Source: Steroidobacteraceae bacterium
Lineage (GTDB): Bacteria > Pseudomonadota > Gammaproteobacteria > Steroidobacterales > Steroidobacteraceae
Reading direction: 5' to 3'
NCBI GenBank assembly: GCA_025458865.1
Contig: JALORP010000010.1
Location: 1 to 55,748 of the forward strand
DNA length: 55,748 nucleotides
Positions within the stretch are counted from its first letter, which is position 1; every line of letters starts with the position of its first letter. A program made the translations under genes and the position numbers. Shown piece after piece: positions 37,995-46,474 of the stretch. The notes beneath the pieces were generated by a model. That model saw only the letters and a program-made list of their open reading frames with translations. It ran no database searches and was not told the origin of the DNA.

Positions 37995-40793
37995 ATGCGC
38001 ATCCTCGATCAGGCCGTCTACGTCGGTCCCTCGATCTATGCCCACTTCCCGGTCATCCGGCTCGATGTCGACCTCGGCGAGCTGGAGCACTGGCCGACCG
38101 GCCGCCTGGGCGAGGACTTCATCCGCGCGCTGTGCCACAACCTGCCCGGCCTGGACCAGCATGGCTGCTCCTACGGCGAAAGTGGTGGCTTCCTGCGCCG
38201 CCTGCGCGAGGGCGAGGGCACGTGGCTCGGCCACGTGCTCGAGCACGTGGCGCTCGAGCTGCAGAACCTCGCCGGCGAGCAGGTCAGCTTCGGCAAGACC
38301 CGCGGCATCGACGGCCGCCCCGGCGTGTACACCGTGGTGTACGAGTACGAACAGCGCGACATCGGCATCGCGGCCGGCGAACTCGCGCTGCAGCTCGTCT
38401 GTTCGCTGCTGCCGCGTTCCATCCGCCCCGCCGATGCGCTTCCGGACGGCTGGGCCTGGCCGGAGGCGAGGGACGATTTCATCCGCTTCGCGCAGAAGCG
38501 TGCGCTCGGCCCCTCGACCGCCTCGCTGGTGCGTACCGCTGAGTCGCGGAGCATCCCGTGGATGCGGCTCAACTCGCAATCGCTGATCCAGTTCGGCCAC
38601 GGCCGCTTCCAGCAGCGCATCCAGGCGACGATCACCGGCCGCACGCCGCACCTCGCGGTCGAGCTGGCGAGCGACAAGGAGGAGACGAACAAGATCCTGG
38701 CCACGCTCGGTCTGCCGGTGCCACGGCAGGAGCTGGTGCAGAGCGAGAGCCAGGCCCTGCGCGCCGCGCGCCGGATCGGCTACCCGGTCGTGACCAAGCC
38801 CTACAACGGCAACCACGGCCGCGGCATCTCGATCGGCCTCGCCAGCGACGACGAGGTCGCCCGCGGCTATGCCGTGGCGCGCGAGCACTCGCGTTCGGTC
38901 ATCGTCGAGAGCTTCCTGGAGGGTGACGACCACCGGCTGCTGGTGGTGAACGGCGAGCTGGTGGCCGCGACGAAGCGCACGCCCGGCCACGTGATCGGCG
39001 ACGGCAGGCACACCGTCTCGGAGCTGGTGGACATCGTCAACGGCGACCCTCGCCGCGGCGTCGGCCACGAGAAGGTCCTGACCCGCCTCGAACTCGATGC
39101 CCAGGCGCTCGCCATGCTCGCCCGCGCGGGGCTGGAGCCGCGCTCGGTGCCCGCGACGGGCCTGGTCGTCTACCTCCGTTCGACCGCCAATCTCTCCACC
39201 GGCGGCACGGCCACGGACGTCACCGACATCATCCACCCGGACAACCGCGAGATGGCTATCCGCGCCATCCGCGCCATCGGCCTGGACATCGGGGGCGTCG
39301 ATTTCCTGACCACGAACATCGCCGAGAGCTACCGCAAGATCGGCGGCGGGATCTGCGAGGTCAACGCCGCGCCGGGCCTGCGCATGCACGTCGCGCCGAG
39401 CGAGGGCAAGTCGCGCGACGTGTCCGGCCCGATACTCGACATGCTCTTCCCGGCCGGCGCGCCGTCGAGGGTGCCGATCGCCGCCATCACCGGCACGAAC
39501 GGCAAGACCACGACCGTGCGCATGCTCGCGCACATCGCCAAGATGGCAGGCTACACGCCGGGCATGACGACGACCGACGGCGTCTACATCGACGGCCAGC
39601 GCACCGTTGCAGGCGACATGACCGGGCCGGCTTCGGCCCGGATGGTGCTGTCCGACCCGCAGATCGACCTCGCGGTGCTGGAAACCGCGCGCGGCGGGCT
39701 CGTGCGCTCCGGCATGGGCGTCAACGAGGTAAACGTGGGCGCGGTGCTCAACGTTCAGTCCGATCACCTCGGGCTCAAGGGCATCGACACCCTCGACCAG
39801 CTCGCCGAGGTCAAGCGCGTGGTGGTCGAGGTTGCCACCGACTGCGCCGTTCTGAACGCCGACGACCCGAGGGTGCTGCGGATGTCCGGCTACACCGAGG
39901 CAGCAGCCGTTTGCTACGTCACCATGAACCCGCAGCACCCGCTGGTTCGCGAGCACATCCGCGCCGGTGGCCGAGCCTGTGCGCTCGAAGCCGGGATCAA
40001 CGGCCAGATGATCACGCTCTACGACCGTGGCAACCACCTGCCGCTGGTCTGGACGCACCTCATACCGGCGACGCTCGAGGGCCGTGCGCTGCACAACGTC
40101 CAGAACGCGATGTTCGCCGCGGCGATGGCTTTCTCGCTGGGCATCAAGCTCGACCCGATCCGTGCAGGGCTGCGCACCTTCGACTCGACGTTCTTCCAGG
40201 CTCCCGGCCGCCTGAATGTCTTCGATGGGCACCCCTTCAAGGTGCTGTTCGACTACGGACACAATGCGCACGCCGTGTCCATGATGGTCGACCTCGCCGA
40301 GCGGCTGGACGTGAAGGGCCGGCGCATCGTCGTGATGACCTGCCCCGGCGACCGCCGCGACGAGGACATCGTCTCCATCGCGCACGCGGCAGCCGGCCGC
40401 TTCGACCACTACATCTGCCGCCGCGACGACGTGCTCCGGGGACGCGCACCGGACGAGGTGCCGCGCATGCAGGCTGCCGCGCTGCGCGAGCGCGGGGTCC
40501 CGGAGGCGGCCATCTCGATCATCCCCGACGAGCAGGAGGCCGTCGAGGCGGCGCTGCGGATGGGCAGGCCGGGGGACCTGCTGCTCATCTTCGCGGACGC
40601 CCTCACCCGCTCCTGGAAACAGATCACCCGCTTCCGTCCGGACGGCGCCGAGCCAGCGCCCGCCGCCGCCGAAGTGGCGCCGCAGGCTTCGCCGGCCACG
40701 GCGGAGTCTGCAGAATGGGCGTTCCTGCCAGCCGAGGAGGCCCTGATCCGCGATGAGCGCGGCATCCGCATCGCGCCCGAGGCGGACGATTAG
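37995..40793 (+). CDS. cphA: cyanophycin synthetase
   Basis: This 932-residue ATP-dependent ligase alternately adds aspartate and arginine to the cyanophycin chain. The N-terminal domain (about 1-160) is followed by an ATP-grasp domain (about 220-470) with KPYNGNHGRGI. The Mur-ligase-like domain starts near residue 490 with the P-loop GTNGKTTT (about 499-506) and DYGHNAHA later. The length is a little over the usual 870-900 because of an Ala/Glu-rich C-terminal tail. The ATG at 37995 begins the family sequence. The cphA'-like ligase gene follows after 11 bp. Confidence 0.95.
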   Translation: MRILDQAVYVGPSIYAHFPVIRLDVDLGELEHWPTGRLGEDFIRALCHNLPGLDQHGCSYGESGGFLRRLREGEGTWLGHVLEHVALELQNLAGEQVSFGKTRGIDGRPGVYTVVYEYEQRDIGIAAGELALQLVCSLLPRSIRPADALPDGWAWPEARDDFIRFAQKRALGPSTASLVRTAESRSIPWMRLNSQSLIQFGHGRFQQRIQATITGRTPHLAVELASDKEETNKILATLGLPVPRQELVQSESQALRAARRIGYPVVTKPYNGNHGRGISIGLASDDEVARGYAVAREHSRSVIVESFLEGDDHRLLVVNGELVAATKRTPGHVIGDGRHTVSELVDIVNGDPRRGVGHEKVLTRLELDAQALAMLARAGLEPRSVPATGLVVYLRSTANLSTGGTATDVTDIIHPDNREMAIRAIRAIGLDIGGVDFLTTNIAESYRKIGGGICEVNAAPGLRMHVAPSEGKSRDVSGPILDMLFPAGAPSRVPIAAITGTNGKTTTVRMLAHIAKMAGYTPGMTTTDGVYIDGQRTVAGDMTGPASARMVLSDPQIDLAVLETARGGLVRSGMGVNEVNVGAVLNVQSDHLGLKGIDTLDQLAEVKRVVVEVATDCAVLNADDPRVLRMSGYTEAAAVCYVTMNPQHPLVREHIRAGGRACALEAGINGQMITLYDRGNHLPLVWTHLIPATLEGRALHNVQNAMFAAAMAFSLGIKLDPIRAGLRTFDSTFFQAPGRLNVFDGHPFKVLFDYGHNAHAVSMMVDLAERLDVKGRRIVVMTCPGDRRDEDIVSIAHAAAGRFDHYICRRDDVLRGRAPDEVPRMQAAALRERGVPEAAISIIPDEQEAVEAALRMGRPGDLLLIFADALTRSWKQITRFRPDGAEPAPAAAEVAPQASPATAESAEWAFLPAEEALIRDERGIRIAPEADD

Positions 40794-40804
40794 TAACCGG
40801 CTAG

Positions 40805-42577
40805 ATGCTGCCTTTTGCCGACTCGCGGCGCCTCACGGGCCTGAACCCCTTCCTCGCCTCGCCGGGCGCGGCGCTCGAAGTCACCGGCATCGAGGTCGAC
40901 GACCGCCTCATCGACGGCTGGCGGCGGCGCGCCGCTCGCGCGCTCGCGCATCTCGGCTGGACCCCTGCGGGCGGGGCGCCGCTGCTGTGCGCGCGCCGGC
41001 ACGCAACCGGCGCCTCGCTAACCCTGGCCGCGCCCGCGGACCAGCTCTACACGGCGACAGAGGTCAACGAGTGGGCGCTGGCTGCCACCGTGGTCGAGCT
41101 GGATCCGAGTCTCAGCGCCGGCATCGAGGCGGAACTGCGCGACGCGGCATCCGACGACGCCGACCCGCCCGTGATCGCCGAGTCCGCGTCGCTCGCGCGC
41201 CTGGCGCGGCTCGCAGCGCGCGAGGCGCGTCCTGCCCTGACGGAGCTGATCGAGGCCGCCACGGCGGCCGGCGTCTCGCACATGCTCGATGAGGAGCAGC
41301 TGACCCTCGGACGCGGCGCGGGCAGCCGCAGCTGGCCGCTCGACGACCTGCCGAAGCCCGAAGCGCAGACGTGGCACGGACTGCGGGACATCCCCACCGC
41401 CGTCGTCACCGGCTCGAACGGCAAGACGACCACGGTTCGCGTCATCGCCGCCTGCGCCCGCGAGCACGGCTGGGTTCCGGGCTACAGCTGCACCGACGGG
41501 CTCTTCATCGCGGGCGAGGCCGCCGAGCCCGGCGACTACTCCGGCCCGATCGGCACGCGCCACGTGCTGCGCGACCCGCGCGTCGAGGCCGCCGCGCTCG
41601 AGACCGCGCGTGGCGGCATCCTCCGTCGCGGGCTTGCGATCGAGCGCGCCCATGCCGCCGTGGTCACCAACATCAGCTCCGACCATTTCGGCGAGTACGG
41701 CGTACACGATCTCGATACGCTCGCCGACGTGAAGCTCACCGTCGGCGCCCTCATCCATGGCGACGGCCTTCTGGTGCTCAATGCCGACGATCCGCTGCTG
41801 CGCGCGAAGGCGCCGGCGCTGCGCGAGCGCTTCGGACGCGCCCTGCCGGTCGCGTGGTTCGCACAGCATGCGGACCAGCCGTTCCTCGCGGAACACCGCG
41901 CCGTGGGCGGCTCGACCTGCGGCCTGCGCGCCGGGCGCCTGGTCCTGCACTGGGCCGGCACCGAGAGCGACCTCGGCGGCATCGACGCCATGCCGCTCAC
42001 TGCGGCGGGCGCTGCCCACTTCAACGTGTCCAACCTGTCAGCCGCCGCCCTCGCCTCCGCGGCGCTCGGCGTCGCGCCCGCAACGATCGCCCGCGCTTTC
42101 GCCCGCTTCGGAACACAGCCCACGGACAACCCGGGACGGCTGATGCGCTTCGAGCGCCACGGCGTCACCGTGCTGCTCGACTATGCGCACAACCCCGCGA
42201 GCCTGCGCGGCATCCTGCAGGTTGCGCAGCGGCTGCGCGGACCAGGGCGCATCGGCATGCTGCTGGGCCACGCGGGCAACCGCCAGGACGCGGATTTCGA
42301 CCAGGTCGCGGACGTCGTCGCCGGCTTCAGGCCCGACCTGGTGGTCGTGAAGGAGATCGAGGACTACCTTCGCGGACGGGCGCCGGGCGAGGTGCCCGGC
42401 CTGCTGCGTAACGCCCTGCTGCGCCACGGCCTGCCCGAGCCGTCGGTGGAGATCCGGATGAGCGAACTCGAGGCAGCGCGCCTGGCCCTCGACTGGGCGC
42501 GGCCGGGGGACGTGCTGGTGATGCTGGTGCACTCGCTCGAGGCCCGGGCAGCGGTGCTCGAGATGCTGCGGCCGTAG
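40805..42577 (+). CDS. Mur-ligase-family protein, second cyanophycin synthetase-like ligase (cphA'-like)
   Basis: This 590-residue protein resembles only the C-terminal half of CphA. It has the Mur ligase P-loop GSNGKTTT near residue 203, ALETARGGILRRGL, NADDPLLRAKA and LLDYAHNPASLRG. The first 190 residues form a separate domain without ATP-grasp motifs. Such short partners are known downstream of cphA in proteobacteria (called cphA'), and in cyanobacteria the related CphA2 polymerises beta-Asp-Arg dipeptides. The exact reaction here is unknown. It is third gene in the cphB-cphA unit. Confidence 0.82.
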   Translation: MLPFADSRRLTGLNPFLASPGAALEVTGIEVDDRLIDGWRRRAARALAHLGWTPAGGAPLLCARRHATGASLTLAAPADQLYTATEVNEWALAATVVELDPSLSAGIEAELRDAASDDADPPVIAESASLARLARLAAREARPALTELIEAATAAGVSHMLDEEQLTLGRGAGSRSWPLDDLPKPEAQTWHGLRDIPTAVVTGSNGKTTTVRVIAACAREHGWVPGYSCTDGLFIAGEAAEPGDYSGPIGTRHVLRDPRVEAAALETARGGILRRGLAIERAHAAVVTNISSDHFGEYGVHDLDTLADVKLTVGALIHGDGLLVLNADDPLLRAKAPALRERFGRALPVAWFAQHADQPFLAEHRAVGGSTCGLRAGRLVLHWAGTESDLGGIDAMPLTAAGAAHFNVSNLSAAALASAALGVAPATIARAFARFGTQPTDNPGRLMRFERHGVTVLLDYAHNPASLRGILQVAQRLRGPGRIGMLLGHAGNRQDADFDQVADVVAGFRPDLVVVKEIEDYLRGRAPGEVPGLLRNALLRHGLPEPSVEIRMSELEAARLALDWARPGDVLVMLVHSLEARAAVLEMLRP

Positions 42578-42591
42578 CGTCGCGCAGAGGG

Positions 42592-43452
42592 TCAGCTTGC
42601 CGCGGCGCTGCGCCGCACCTGCTGCTCCATCCAGCTGCGGATGCGCTTGGCGTCCGCGATGCGCGTCAGCGTGCCCCAGGAGTTGAGCAGCACGATCACT
42701 ACGTCGCGCCCGTCTATGACCGTCTGCATGACGAGACAGCGGCCGGCCTCGGAGATGTAGCCGGTCTTCTGCACGTTGACCTTCCAGTCTGGGTTCTTCA
42801 CCAGCAGGTTGCTGTTGCGGTACTCGAGCGGCTGGCCCTTCACGACCACGGTGTAATCCCGGGCCGTCGAATACCGGCTGATCGTCGGGTTGGCGCCCGA
42901 CGCCAGCACCAGCTTCGCGAGGTCCTCGGGGCTGGCCACGTTGCGGCTCGACAGCCCGGTCGGCTCGACGAACCGCGCCGTGCGCATGCCGAGGTCCGCA
43001 GCCTTGGCGTTCATGGCATTCACGCAGGCCGGCTTGCCGCCCGGGTAGTTCCGGCACAGCGCATGGGTGCTGCGGTTCTCCGAGGACATCAGCGCCAGGC
43101 GGAGCATGTCCGAGCGGGTCAGGCGCGCGCCGAGCGGAATGCGCGAGCTGCCGCCGACGGTCCCGTCGAGGTCTGCGCGCGTGATCGTCAGCACTTCATC
43201 CAGCGGCTGGCCAGCGTCGAGGACGACCAGCGCGGTCATCAGCTTCGTGATGGAGGCGATCGGCACGGGCGTGTGTTCGTGGCGCGCCGCGAGCACCGTG
43301 GCGCCCGCCTCGTCGAGCACGTAGAACGCGTGCGAGCGCACTTCGGGCTGCGATCGCGGCGCCGGCGAGGCGCCCGCTGCCGGCTGGGCCATCAGCCCGG
43401 CCAGCAGAACGCCCGCCACCACGCTCAAACCGATTTCGCGCCAAGACTGCAT
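42592..43452 (-). CDS. pbpG: D-alanyl-D-alanine endopeptidase/carboxypeptidase (PBP7-like)
   Basis: This 286-residue exported serine peptidase of the S11 family acts on peptidoglycan in the periplasm. The three penicillin-binding motifs are S67-x-x-K70 (ASITK), S124-E-N126 and K229-T-G231. A signal peptide covers about residues 1-28 (ends AAGA). The start at 43452 gives a normal signal. It lies downstream of exbD on the same strand, separated by 148 bp, and is convergent with the cyanophycin genes. Confidence 0.9.
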   Translation of the reverse strand: MQSWREIGLSVVAGVLLAGLMAQPAAGASPAPRSQPEVRSHAFYVLDEAGATVLAARHEHTPVPIASITKLMTALVVLDAGQPLDEVLTITRADLDGTVGGSSRIPLGARLTRSDMLRLALMSSENRSTHALCRNYPGGKPACVNAMNAKAADLGMRTARFVEPTGLSSRNVASPEDLAKLVLASGANPTISRYSTARDYTVVVKGQPLEYRNSNLLVKNPDWKVNVQKTGYISEAGRCLVMQTVIDGRDVVIVLLNSWGTLTRIADAKRIRSWMEQQVRRSAAAS

Positions 43453-43600
43453 GACGTCTCCCGCAAGCTCCCGGAGCTGGCAAGGTCCCGGCTGCACGAG
43501 GGGCTGCGGGCCGGACCGATGCGAAGGTTAACCGGTCGGACCCGGTCCGTCATGTGTCATAACTCCCGAAAAAGAACGGAAACGGCCATCCGCCCGCGAA

Positions 43601-44041
43601 TCAGGGCTTCTTGGGCCCCTCGAGCGGGTCCGTGGCGATGCCCACCTTCACCATGCCTGCGTTCTGCGCATCGGCCATCACCGTGGCGAGTTGCTGGAAC
43701 TGCAGAGTCCGGTCCACGTGCAGGTGCAGGTCCGGCTGCGGCTTCCGCTGGGCCTCGGCCGACAGGCGCTTGACCATGTTCTCGCGGTCGGTCTCGACGT
43801 CGTTCAGGAACATTCGCCCGTCGGCCAGGATCGCGATCGTGATCGTATCGGGCTTCTCCTCCAGCAGCACCGTCGAGGCCTGGGGCAGGTCCACCTTGAT
43901 CTTGTGCGCCAGCAGCGGCGCCGTGATCATGAAAATGATCAAGAGGACCATCATCACGTCCACCAGCGGGATCATGTTGATCTCCACCATTGGGGCCGAG
44001 TGAGGTGCGCCGCCGCCCGCGTTGAGTCCGCTGAATGCCAT
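43601..44041 (-). CDS. exbD: biopolymer transport protein ExbD
   Basis: This 146-residue protein has one transmembrane helix (about 24-44) bearing the essential aspartate D28 in PLVDVMMVLLIIFMI, and a periplasmic domain. With ExbB it forms the proton-driven motor energising TonB. It is 13 bp downstream of exbB in the tonB-exbB-exbD unit. Confidence 0.94.
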   Translation of the reverse strand: MAFSGLNAGGGAPHSAPMVEINMIPLVDVMMVLLIIFMITAPLLAHKIKVDLPQASTVLLEEKPDTITIAILADGRMFLNDVETDRENMVKRLSAEAQRKPQPDLHLHVDRTLQFQQLATVMADAQNAGMVKVGIATDPLEGPKKP

Positions 44042-44054
44042 GGTCTTCTCCCCG

Positions 44055-44798
44055 TCAGGCTGGCTGCGGCTTCACGCGGTGCGCGCGGTGGTGGTCCATG
44101 GAGGACGGCACGCGGGCCCCCGTCGTGAGGTAGGCGAGCAGGTCTTCCGCGAAGGCCTGGAAGCCCGAGATGATGACGCGGTTGTTGCGCACCAGCAGGT
44201 TGTAGCCGAGCACAGCAGGCACCGCGACCGCGAGGCCGAGCGCCGTCATGATGAGCGCCTCGCCAACCGGGCCGGCCACGCGGTCGAGCGACGCCTCGCC
44301 GGTGGCGCCGATCCGCACCAGCGCGTGGAAAATGCCCCAGACGGTGCCGAAGAGTCCGATGAAGGGCGCGGTGCTGCCGACCGAAGCGAGCACGGTGAGG
44401 CCCGTTTCCAGGCGCCCCATCTCGCGTTCCACGGCTGATCGCAGCGAGCGATCGAGGAACTCGGCGCGGTGGAGCGTGCCGGCGGCCTTCTCGGTCGTGA
44501 GATGGTCGTGGTGCGCCACCGCGAACTCGCCGTCGAGGGCGATCTTCGAGAACGGCTCCCAATCGGGCTGCTGCTCGAGCCAGGCGATTGCCTGGTCGGG
44601 CGAGGTCTTCCAGAAAGAGGACACCACGTGGCTCGAGGTCGTGCGGATCCGCGCCACCCGGATCGACTTCAGGATGATGAAGAACCAGGACACGATCGAC
44701 ATCGTGATCAGGATGCCGAACACGGCCAGTCCCACGGCGTCCGTCTGCCTCAGGAAGTTCTCGAAACTCATCGTGGTCAGGGCGTCGGTGGGTTCCAT
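44055..44798 (-). CDS. exbB: biopolymer transport protein ExbB (MotA/TolQ/ExbB family)
   Basis: This 247-residue protein has three hydrophobic helices: residues about 20-42, 130-160 (ASVGSTAPFIGLFGTVWGI) and 175-200 (IMTALGLAVAVPAVLGYN). The last two pattern-match the conserved proton-channel core of the family. It partners with ExbD and TonB to transmit proton motive force to outer-membrane receptors. It lies 15 bp after tonB. Confidence 0.94.
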   Translation of the reverse strand: MEPTDALTTMSFENFLRQTDAVGLAVFGILITMSIVSWFFIILKSIRVARIRTTSSHVVSSFWKTSPDQAIAWLEQQPDWEPFSKIALDGEFAVAHHDHLTTEKAAGTLHRAEFLDRSLRSAVEREMGRLETGLTVLASVGSTAPFIGLFGTVWGIFHALVRIGATGEASLDRVAGPVGEALIMTALGLAVAVPAVLGYNLLVRNNRVIISGFQAFAEDLLAYLTTGARVPSSMDHHRAHRVKPQPA

Positions 44799-44813
44799 GG
44801 CAGGCTCCTGGAA

Positions 44814-45533
44814 TCAGTCGATCAGCTTGAATTCGATCGGAACGAGGACCCACGCCCGGACGGGCACGCCGTCGCGCCGCGCGGCCTCGAAACGCCACTT
44901 GCGCACGGCTTCGAGCGCCGCTTCGTCGAGCGAGGCGTCGCCGCTCGACTTGCCGAGGGTGGACTCCTGCACGCGGCCGTTCTCGCCGACGAGGGCCTTC
45001 ACCTGCACGCGTCCCTCGATGCCGAGACGCAGGCAGCGCGCCGGGTAGACCGGCGGCAGGACGAACACGGGCTTGAGCTTCTCGTAGACGTGCCGCGGCA
45101 CGGGCGGCGCATCCTCGAAGCCCTCGCCGTCGGGCACGCCGCCCTCGACCTTCGGGCCGATCACGCCGGGCAGGCTCTCATCGCCGATTTCGTAGGGTTT
45201 CACCCAGGTGTCGGGAGGCACGGGATCGGTGGTAGGCGTATCCACCAGGATCGGCACCGGGCGCGTCTGCTGCGGGCGCTTGATGGGCTCATCCGGCGGC
45301 AGCAGCGCGTCCGGCTCTGGCGGCCGCTCCGGCTGGAGGTCCGGCAGGCGGGGCGGCGGCAGCTTCTCGAGCCGCACCTCGAAAATCGGGGGCGGGGCCT
45401 CGATCGACGGCAGCTGGGGCTCGTGAACGAACAGGCGCCCGATGCCAGCGGCATGCAGCACAGAAACGACCAGCAACACGCCCGCGGCGCCCCACGTCAG
45501 GCGCTCGTCGTAGACGTAGCGGTCGATCCTCAT
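44814..45533 (-). CDS. tonB: energy transducer TonB
   Basis: This 239-residue protein has an N-terminal membrane helix (about 14-34) and a proline-rich periplasmic linker (about 40-110, PPPP and EPDALLPPDEP-like stretches). The C-terminal TonB domain (about 160-239) contains YPARCLRLGIEGRVQVKALV and VRKWRFEAARRDG. It spans the periplasm to open outer-membrane receptors. The start is at 45533. No receptor gene is in the window, so it probably serves receptors elsewhere. Confidence 0.92.
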   Translation of the reverse strand: MRIDRYVYDERLTWGAAGVLLVVSVLHAAGIGRLFVHEPQLPSIEAPPPIFEVRLEKLPPPRLPDLQPERPPEPDALLPPDEPIKRPQQTRPVPILVDTPTTDPVPPDTWVKPYEIGDESLPGVIGPKVEGGVPDGEGFEDAPPVPRHVYEKLKPVFVLPPVYPARCLRLGIEGRVQVKALVGENGRVQESTLGKSSGDASLDEAALEAVRKWRFEAARRDGVPVRAWVLVPIEFKLID

Positions 45534-45665
45534 GGCTGCCCCGGACCGCGCTCGGTCTCCCTGATGGCCGGGAATCAGCCCGATTCTATCGTCTGGAGGC
45601 GCCTTTGAGATCGCGCGAAGTCGAGCAAAAATACGTACAGGATCAGGGATTTGCCGCAGGTCGCA

Positions 45666-45704
45666 GGGGTGGGACGAAGCCGATGCTGCAGCTTCGCCCG
45701 CCCC
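45666..45704 (-). terminator. stem-loop between tautomerase and tonB
   Basis: GGGGTGGGACGAAG (45666-45679) and CTTCGCCCGCCCC (45692-45704) pair with one bulged A and one G-T wobble. The hairpin begins about 17 bases after the tautomerase stop on the minus strand. It may end the cupin/tautomerase transcript before the tonB promoter region. No T-run is present. The rest of the 188-bp gap shows no clear signal. Confidence 0.45.
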
Positions 45705-45721
45705 TGGTGCAGCGGGCGTGA

Positions 45722-45946
45722 CTACGCCGCCTTTTCCCTGGCCAGCGCCTGTACGTCGCTGGCCGCGAGGCGGCGACCGCCGATGGCCCAGTCGCCGCTT
45801 TCGAACTCCGCGATGCGGACCCAGGTCACGGGCCGCATCCCCTCGCCCTCCACCTCGACCATGGCAGCGGTGACTTTCTCGATCAGCTGCTGCTTCTGCT
45901 GCGGGGTGAAGACGCCCTTGATCACGTCGATGGTCACGAGTGGCAT
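45722..45946 (-). CDS. 4-oxalocrotonate tautomerase-like small enzyme
   Basis: This 74-residue protein starts [22 protein letters not shown], which is the tautomerase-superfamily pattern with the catalytic Pro at position 2 after Met removal. The mid-segment [21 protein letters not shown] is also typical. Family members ketonise enols or work as promiscuous dehalogenase-like enzymes. It follows a cupin gene by 11 bp with a good AAGGAGAG site. Substrate is unknown. Confidence 0.85.
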   Translation of the reverse strand: MPLVTIDVIKGVFTPQQKQQLIEKVTAAMVEVEGEGMRPVTWVRIAEFESGDWAIGGRRLAASDVQALAREKAA

Positions 45947-45957
45947 GTGTCTCTCCT

Positions 45958-46323
45958 TCAGGCGTTGAGCTTCGAATTGAGGTGATCGATGACCATGCCC
46001 ATCGGTCCGCTCGGGCTGAACTCGACCGCCTCGTAGTCCTCTTCGACCCAGACCGTATGGCCCGGGGGCCAGTAATAGACGTCGCCTGCGCGAACGGTCT
46101 CCTCTCGCCCGTCCGCATAGCGAACGTGGATGGATCCCTTCAGCACCGTGCCCCAATGCGGACACTGGCAGAGGTTCCCCGGCATCCCTTCCAGCAGCGG
46201 CGTCGCGTTCGCGCCCTTCGGGAAACGGATGCGCGCGACGTTGATGTCGCCCCAGTCCTGCGCCTGGATACAGACTCCCCCAGCCTCGAGGCGTGTCGGG
46301 AGCTCGGTTCGTGGCTGTTTCAC
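45958..46323 (-). CDS. cupin-domain protein
   Basis: This 121-residue protein is a single cupin barrel. It contains [19 protein letters not shown] and [25 protein letters not shown], which fit cupin motifs 1 and 2 with partial metal-ligand conservation (one His in each). The GTG start has a strong AAGGAGG site. It forms a two-gene unit with the tautomerase and is divergent from the winged-helix/TPR regulator, which may control it. Confidence 0.82.
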   Translation of the reverse strand: MKQPRTELPTRLEAGGVCIQAQDWGDINVARIRFPKGANATPLLEGMPGNLCQCPHWGTVLKGSIHVRYADGREETVRAGDVYYWPPGHTVWVEEDYEAVEFSPSGPMGMVIDHLNSKLNA

Positions 46324-46346
46324 GGTGCCCTCCTTGTGTGGTTCGA

Positions 46347-46367
46347 CGCGGCGGCACGAGCGCCGCG
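46347..46367. promoter_or_regulatory. 7-7-7 inverted repeat in the cupin/regulator divergent gap
   Basis: CGCGGCG (46347-46353) and CGCCGCG (46361-46367) mirror each other with a 7-base spacer, 24 bases before the cupin start. It could be an operator. GC-only repeats arise easily in this DNA. Confidence 0.25.
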
Positions 46368-46474
46368 CTTGCCCACCCTTCTACGCCCCCGGATCCGGCA
46401 AAAGCTTGTAGACCGCATGGAGATTTGCGGGAGTTTTGCTGGCGTCAGCCCCGGACTGCTTTATCCTCGCCCCC

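Noticed and set aside
37725..40409. An 894-codon open frame antisense to cphB/cphA
   Set aside because: It mirrors GC-rich codon bias of the sense gene, has His/Arg/Asp-rich composition with no motifs, and lies fully opposite a well-recognised enzyme.
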